DNA of 64,000 nt from Oscarella lobularis. Taxonomy: Eukaryota > Porifera > Homoscleromorpha > Homosclerophorida > Oscarellidae. Each line of letters begins with the position of its first letter. Position 1 is the first letter of the stretch. Where the stretch lies: positions 1-64,000 of the forward strand of contig NC_089187.1 in the NCBI RefSeq assembly GCF_947507565.1, read 5' to 3'. Shown piece after piece: positions 58,279-64,000 of the stretch. The translations under genes were made by a program, and so were the position numbers. The notes under the pieces were generated by a model. It saw nothing but the letters and a program-made list of their open reading frames with translations. It was not told where the DNA came from and did not search any database.

Positions 58279-58883
58279 ATGAATTTCGAAAGTGCGACGA
58301 CACCTTCTACGAAAAATGATCTCCCAGACGAAAATGACGTCGATTCGGGTTTCGTCGCGAATTTTGCGTCGTCTTCCGACCGTCCGGAGCCAGAATCGGT
58401 CTTTGAATCATTCGGGGCCCCGTTTGGGGCCACCAATCACGATTTCTCTCAGGAATCAACCGAACAGGCAAGAACTACTCCGATACCCATTGATTATTAC
58501 ATTACCAGCTTAGAAAACGACACCGCCAAAGGCAAAGCGATCAAAACCGGAAGGAATAGGGCAATTAATCAATCGTAAAAAAAAAATATCAAATTTATCC
58601 TCTACGCGCATAACGCGCGATTAAATCAAAACTAGACCACGGAGAAACAGCGAATTACGCATTCGCTAAATGGGCCCAAGAATTCGAGTCAGTATTTATT
58701 TAATTGATTAATTAATTAAAAATCTTACTCTGTACTAAAAGTGAATCGGAATCGTTTGAGCTGGTGTGCGTTCAGCGCATGGACGAGCTCATTCGAGAAG
58801 CCCTAGCATACGAAGAATCATTAAAACAACAGAAAATGCAACTCATTCAAAATCTTGAACGTCTAACCAAATCTCTTAAGTAG
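58279..58883 (+). CDS. Small unrecognised protein with acidic N-terminus and C-terminal coiled coil
   Basis: The start at 58279 (MNFESATTPSTKNDLPDEND) opens an acidic, disordered region with SVFESFGAPFGATNHDF and TPIPIDYYITSLENDTAKG. Downstream exons on the same strand encode DHGETANYAFAKWAQEF and, after a 55-bp intron, SFELVCVQRMDELIREALAY with EESLKQQKMQLIQNLERLTK, a clear coiled coil ending at the TAG 58881-58883. The first splice junction near 58560-58640 is not resolved: no standard pair keeps frame cleanly, and a GC donor is possible. I do not recognise the family. It shares a 158-bp divergent promoter with the DNAJB6-like gene. Confidence 0.6.
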
Positions 58884-59034
58884 TAGATAGAACTCACTCT
58901 CTTTCTCTCTCTCTCTCTTTTCTTCGTCTATTCTCTATCAATAAAAGCATCAGAATCTCTCCCGTTTTTTTTTCTTCATATTAATCATAATCATTTTTTC
59001 CCTGTTCTAATAAAATACAAAATATCCTCTTGCC

Positions 59035-62000
59035 CTATTGTTCTTCCGCGCCGCCGGTTTCTTTGAACTGATTGTACGTTCCACTTGGACTGGGCATAGC
59101 CGTCAAAATTGCCTGCACTTCCTCCACAACTGCTTTCAAGGCAAATTCAAATTGCTCCTAGAAAAGAAGCGTTCCTCCAGACTAGGCATTTTAATTAATA
59201 AATAATTCTACCTTATTTTTGACCATTTGCATTCTTTGATCGCGTAAATGTTCCACTGTCGCGGCCAAATCGATTTCCTTGATCTTCGACCCTACAGTAG
59301 TCAAAATTCACAAAATAATTCGCAACTATTCTCACAGATACAAACCTTGAATACGATCCAAAACGATGTCAATGAGAATATAAGTCCCAGTTCTACCCAC
59401 TCCAGCACTAAAAAGAAAAAATAAATATCATTAGGTATAAGAAATGTATAGAAACAACTCTACTGTACCTGTCATGAACAATGATTGGGCATTCTTGCCC
59501 AGTAAAAGAACCCTTTACCTTTCTGCGTAAAAAACGTTCTTATTCTATAAAGTCTATTTATTTATTTATTTATCTATATACCTTCTCAGTTCTAAAAGAG
59601 ATTTTGGGTCACTGGGAACGCTGAGATTGGGCCACGTGATGAAGTGGAACTGCGTTATCGTTCGAGTTTCTTGAGTCTAAATCATTGATATTGAACTAAG
59701 TGAGCGCCGCGTCTCTCTAACCCCAATACATTTAAATTCTTCAAGAAGATTGTTCGTACTCTGTAATCATCCCAAAGCAAATGCTCAGAAGAAAGGTGAA
59801 CCTTATAGAAAAAAATCTCTACCTATCTCATTTAGCTACAAAGACGCAATCACCTCATAGATATCATATATTTTCATGTCTCGTTCTGGCCAATATTGAT
59901 AGCATTGACTCTAGAGAGAGAGAAGAAAACCTTATCTCAAACCCTATTAACTTATTTAATTAAAATACCAATCCGGCGTCTTCCAGTTGCGTTAGCATGA
60001 CTATGGCAACGCACTCCTGTTCCCAAACCATCTGCAAAAATCAATAAATATTGAATAATTAATTTTACGCATACATACCTGCCAGAAATCTGCTACAGTG
60101 CTCTCAACGGGTCCTTGCGCCGCAATGTATTTCGCCTTGCGAGGATTGACGTCAAACTGAAAAAAAAACAATTCATAGAAAAGAATTCAATCCCCCTCCC
60201 TCCCATACAATGTAGCTAGCATTGATATAGTCCGAACCAGACACGTTATTCTCCTTGTCCAAGACAACCCGATTATGGTCATCTAAAATAAAAAAATAAT
60301 CAAATTAATCAAACCCAATGATTTATCACATATAAATTAATTACATGGTAATACATCCGCGTATCGGTTCTTGCTTCGATTGCTGAGATCCTCGCCGGTT
60401 TCAGTTGCAACGTCATCAGCCACATAAGTGCAAAGACCCTAATTAATTAAATTTCAATCTTAATTAGAAGCAATTTATATCGAAATATCTACAGCCCAAT
60501 CTTCAGTGATCTTGTCTTCATTTTCACAAAGTTCTTCCAAATAATCCTAAAACAAAAATTAATTAAAAATGTACACATACACTTATACATCTTTTTCGTA
60601 CTAATATCAAATGTCCCGCCGTCACATCCAAATGACCCTTAACAGGTTCATCCTGCCTAGAAAAAGAAAATATGAATTTATTAATTTATTGATTTTTTTC
60701 AATTACAATTACCATTTTGCTTCTGTTGCTGTTCCTTGTTGAGGACTTTCCAGTTTCTTTGTCCCCAACTTCTTCTCATTTTCCTGCTTCGCATCCTGAT
60801 CCTCACTTTTCACCAAAAGCTGATGACGCTCACGAACAAGCATCTAAACAAAATAAAAGTATATATAATATTGATTTATTCAATGTTACTTCGTAGCTAG
60901 TCAAGTCCTCTTCCGGCATTGAAACCTTGGGCTTAATCATATACGTTCCACTTGCGTAACTCTTTTCAGCGTGACGTCTATAAAAATTATTACTCAATTC
61001 TTATGTGCACACTTAAGGTGATAAAATAATCAATACTTTTTCATGATGAGAACAATGGTGCCAACTGTAACAATAGTCAGAATGATAGACAACAACATGA
61101 TGCCTATGAGAAGTAAGACAATGTTTCCAAATGAGAAAAAGGAGTCGTCTTCTTTTTCTTCTTCTTCTTCGTAGAAATTGATTGCAATCTGAACAGAAAA
61201 TCAATTAATTAATTAATTCATGGTTTTGTAAAATTTTGAAAATTGTGTCTACCTTATTTGTTGTTCCACATTCGGTAATTGTCATGCCTATCGTCTGGCC
61301 AATAGCATCTTTATCATTTTCTAGAAGATAACGAGAAATGAAAACTAATATAAATAAATAAATAACGGATACCTATCATGTGGGCAATTTTTTCCGCTTC
61401 CATACCACTCTCATTTTCCCCCACTTCAAACGTCACAACATCCCCGGATCCCCTAGAGAAAAATCCGCTTATAATTCAAATAATAAGAAAAGCCAATATT
61501 CTACTTTATCTCCTTGAAAATTCCCTCCTTCAAGCCCACGTGACGAGCCAATGTAGAAATGACTTGATCCGCTTCAATAGAACATCCATTGCAATCCCTA
61601 GAAATAATTATTAATATCAACCACATTTTCAAACGACTAGAACCGACTTCAGATTGAATCGTACAAAGACATAAAGAGGTTCATCTTCTAGAATAAAAAT
61701 CAATTCAGAAATAAAATAAATGACAATTTACCTCCCGAGTCCCGAGTCGCACGTTTCGTCACATGACTATTACTAGTGCACTCGCCTAATAGAAAGGCTA
61801 GAAGAAAAAGAAGGAGATTAATTAATTAAGAAGGCGCGAGGTGCAGCTGAGAAAATACGGGCACTCGGCCAACGGATGTTATTTGGCATCAATCTGTCGT
61901 TTGCATAAAGGGGGGAGGACACCCAATCTACCGTTATACGGATTCTAAGAATACCCGTTAAATTAATTTCAGAAAACGCCCCGTCCCAAATATGAAGAGG

Positions 62001-62353
62001 AAAAAATTTCGTCGTCGTAAGTGGGCGTGTCAGCACGCAATTCGTTTCGCGATTACGTTGGCAAGGGAAGCGGAATTGTTTTTTCCCTTTCGTCACAAGG
62101 GGCGAAGGGCCTTTGAGGGCGTTCGCGCTTCCCGTGGGGCCCCCTTCCATCTTTTTAGCGTTTAGGCTTTCTAGGCTTGCTTACCCGTGTCGCATTGTTC
62201 GGTGCGTGAGCAGAGAGAGCCGAAAAACGTGCATCCTGGCGAACGATGAAGGTTTCGCACTCGTTTTTCGTCGCGAAGACGCTTACCGTAGCGCCACGAG
62301 TGAGAAACTCGAAGCGAAGCAACGAGAAATAGAAGAAGAAAGCTCCGCTGCAT
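59035..62353 (-). CDS. PTPRN: PTPRN/IA-2-like receptor pseudophosphatase
   Basis: Transmembrane protein of the IA-2/phogrin (IDA-1) family, which sits in dense-core secretory granules. The start at 62353 gives the signal peptide [20 protein letters not shown], then a dibasic stretch and [18 protein letters not shown], like the RESP18 region of human PTPRN. The mature ectodomain, membrane helix ([20 protein letters not shown]) and juxtamembrane part follow. The PTP domain has [50 protein letters not shown] and [20 protein letters not shown], then [20 protein letters not shown]. The catalytic Cys is Asp (HDS) and the WPD loop is WPN, so no phosphatase activity is expected. Human IA-2 keeps the Cys. 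The ectodomain is much shorter than human. About 18 exons; the boundaries between 61600 and 62170 are uncertain. Confidence 0.9.
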
Positions 62354-62490
62354 CTTCGTTCGCCCTAGCGTCTCATTCTCGACCTTTGTCGCGGGTCAGG
62401 AAGGGAAAGTGCGAGGGAAGCTTCGCAAATAAGAACGCACGTTAGCAGCTGTGACCTCTCCCCATTAAAAACTTCATTAATTAATCATTA

Positions 62491-64000
62491 TTAGTTTTCC
62501 TTTTTTGCCAATGCAACTGCTTCTTGAATATTCGTAACCCAATTTATACAGAGAACTAAAGCACCATGCCATATCTTCTACTAAGAAATATTTTCTTACC
62601 TTGTTCGCTGCATCCCATTTGATACTTCCGACCATTTTCCGTTTCCAATAAAAACTGAAATTTGAATTTCTAAAAAATTCAAACACTTTTACTTAGCCAA
62701 ACGTGCCTTGGGACGCACTAAAACCTTATCCTGCTGCTCTATTTTCTTATTCTCAAGCAACTTGACACATTTGACAGAACGAAGTTGAATCGTTGCAAGC
62801 GCTACATCAACCTGCCACAGCAAAAACACCAGTGCACTCTGTTAGAAAGAGAAAATTGACCAAACCTTTTCATTAGGCGCATAGCAGCGTAACGAATTGT
62901 TATACAAGGCAAATTTCCAATATTTCCATGCATCACTGCTTACAGCAATCATAGTAAATAATAGAGAGTGTATGTTGCTACTAGACCTTAGGTTCTCCTT
63001 TTTCCAAAGATAGTCTTCAAGAAGAAGCACCTGATTCTGAAGCACAAAACCAAAACCTAATTAATAAATAATAATAATCAGACTTTTTCTTTTACCTTTG
63101 CCGTTTTTTCGAGATGATTGATTTTGGAGTCGATGGGCTCTAGTTTCTCCAATCGATCAACCTAAACAAGTTCGTTTCCCTAATCATAGTCACTTGCTTG
63201 TCGTTTAACCTTGCACTTGAGCACTTCAGATCGTAGCACTTCAAGCCAAAAGTCTTGCTCCTCTAACATAGAAAATAAATAATAAGGCGTTTATAGACGT
63301 CTGGAGATCGACCTCTAGAAGATGCCGAAAATTGATACACTTTCTCTTTAGCATTGATTTCAAAGCAATGATACAATACGCGATCCTCCACCTTGTTCAC
63401 CAAAAGAAAAGTAAACAAATAGAACGGGGATCAATATACCTGTTGATTTGGTAGCTCTTGAATCGATTCGACGCTTTCAATCAAAATTTCAATACCAAAA
63501 TCGGGACGATCTTCTCGACAAACCAACAACGAGCCCCCTTTGTCGAAGGTAATCCGTCCCAGCCTCCATTCACCAAGACTAAATCAAAATTTCTTATTAA
63601 ATTAAATTTTAAAAAAATAATTCAAACTCGATTCTAATTTCCATTTTGACGCTTTCTTCCGTGACGCTCATCTTCCGTGACACTTCCGTGTTGTGAAATC
63701 GTCGAACGAGCGAATTCAATCGATGGGGTTTGGGCGGAGCATTGGGAGGTGCCGTACAAATCGGTCTCAAAATTCCCCCGGAAGGCGTCATAACGAGAGC
63801 GGAATCGACGCTCTTCGCTTGACGTCGTACTCGAATCGATGGCTAAAAGACGACATAGTCTCGTGGATGATTCGATTTTAGTTGTCGTACCTTAGGTGGA
63901 ACGGGAGGCCTGACTGTATTGGCTCTAGGTTTCATTCTTTTCGTCGTACTTGTAGTTTGGGGAGATGAGGTGGTGGGACCGGAAGTGCTCGATCTCTCCT
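62491..64000 (-). CDS. PH-domain protein, 5' part beyond the window
   Basis: Minus-strand gene cut by the right edge. Reading inwards there is a Thr/Ser/Pro-rich part with ANTVRPPVPPKVR and then RQAKSVDSALVMTPSGGILR. A PH-like domain follows (GEWRLGRITFDKGGSLLVCR to REEQDFWLEVLRSEV). A second PH domain comes next: LEDYLWKKENLRSS, DAWKYWKFALYNNSLRCYAP, VDVALATIQLRSVKCVKLLE, FLLETENGRKYQMGCSEQ and the closing helix INWVTNIQEAVALAKKEN. The stop is at 62491-62493. At least nine exons are in view. An adaptor or GAP-type signalling protein is likely, but no catalytic domain is visible and I do not assign a family. Confidence 0.75.

Noticed and set aside
1-64000. tRNA or rRNA genes, and retroelement genes
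   Set aside because: I looked for tRNA box A/B patterns, 5S-like sequence and reverse transcriptase or capsid motifs and saw none convincing; a tRNAscan or repeat-library search would be needed to be sure.

Overview
This window is eukaryotic nuclear DNA from an animal. The genes are packed 100-400 bp apart on both strands. They are split by many very short GT-AG introns (about 40-120 bp, often filled with TTAATTAA-type sequence). The set includes metazoan genes: integrin alpha, full-length NF-kB with ankyrin repeats and death domain, an IA-2/PTPRN-like receptor, GALNT, a pappalysin-like protease and FAM117/GLCCI1. The compact architecture and the mix of animal signalling genes with a GH3 glycosidase and an EgtB/OvoA-type iron enzyme would suit an early-branching animal such as a sponge (homoscleromorph-like). 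That placement is inference, not something the sequence proves.

Layout. 1-1.3 kb is a palindromic 15/16-bp minisatellite. 1.7-4.8 kb holds the p23 co-chaperone and kinetochore SPC25, with an intronless UCP4 mitochondrial carrier nested antisense in an SPC25 intron. 4.9-10.2 kb (minus) holds an F-BAR/SH3 protein and an intronless secreted GH3 glycosidase. 10.6-13.4 kb (plus) holds eIF3f and a secreted two-Ig-like protein. 13.4-19.5 kb is a tandem array of five CD225/dispanin (IFITM-like) genes with the EgtB/OvoA-like enzyme between copies 3 and 4. A sixth CD225 gene lies at 25.0-25.8 kb on the minus strand. 19.6-22.2 kb (minus) holds the sterol C4-methyl oxidase MSMO1 and a membrane prolyl 4-hydroxylase-like dioxygenase. 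22.9-31.7 kb holds CCDC148, the CD225 gene, MMADHC (cobalamin trafficking), MMTAG2, FAM117/GLCCI1 and ARPC2 (Arp2/3 complex). 32.0-32.6 kb is ORMDL, followed by about 1.8 kb of repeats with no recognised gene.

34.4-58.1 kb is a run of minus-strand genes: a pappalysin-like metalloprotease (interrupted by a 200-N assembly gap), GALNT, integrin alpha, NF-kB, DEPDC5 (GATOR1), an unrecognised basic nuclear-type protein and DNAJB6-like. 58.3-58.9 kb is a small unrecognised coiled-coil gene on plus. 59.0-62.4 kb is a PTPRN-like receptor whose phosphatase motif has Asp in place of the catalytic Cys. The window ends inside a PH-domain gene on minus.

The genes do not form one pathway. They are mostly housekeeping and signalling genes with several head-to-head pairs that probably share promoters. 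The most unusual items are the double-dead PTPRN-like domain, the LDLa module inside a metzincin catalytic domain, the CD225 array whose duplication copied the tail of the neighbouring Ig gene, the integrin alpha with a long repeated tail ending in a PDZ-ligand-like motif, and a 150-bp block repeated upstream of two unrelated genes. Exon boundaries were read by eye. Where I give a multi-exon gene, the coordinates are start codon to stop codon.
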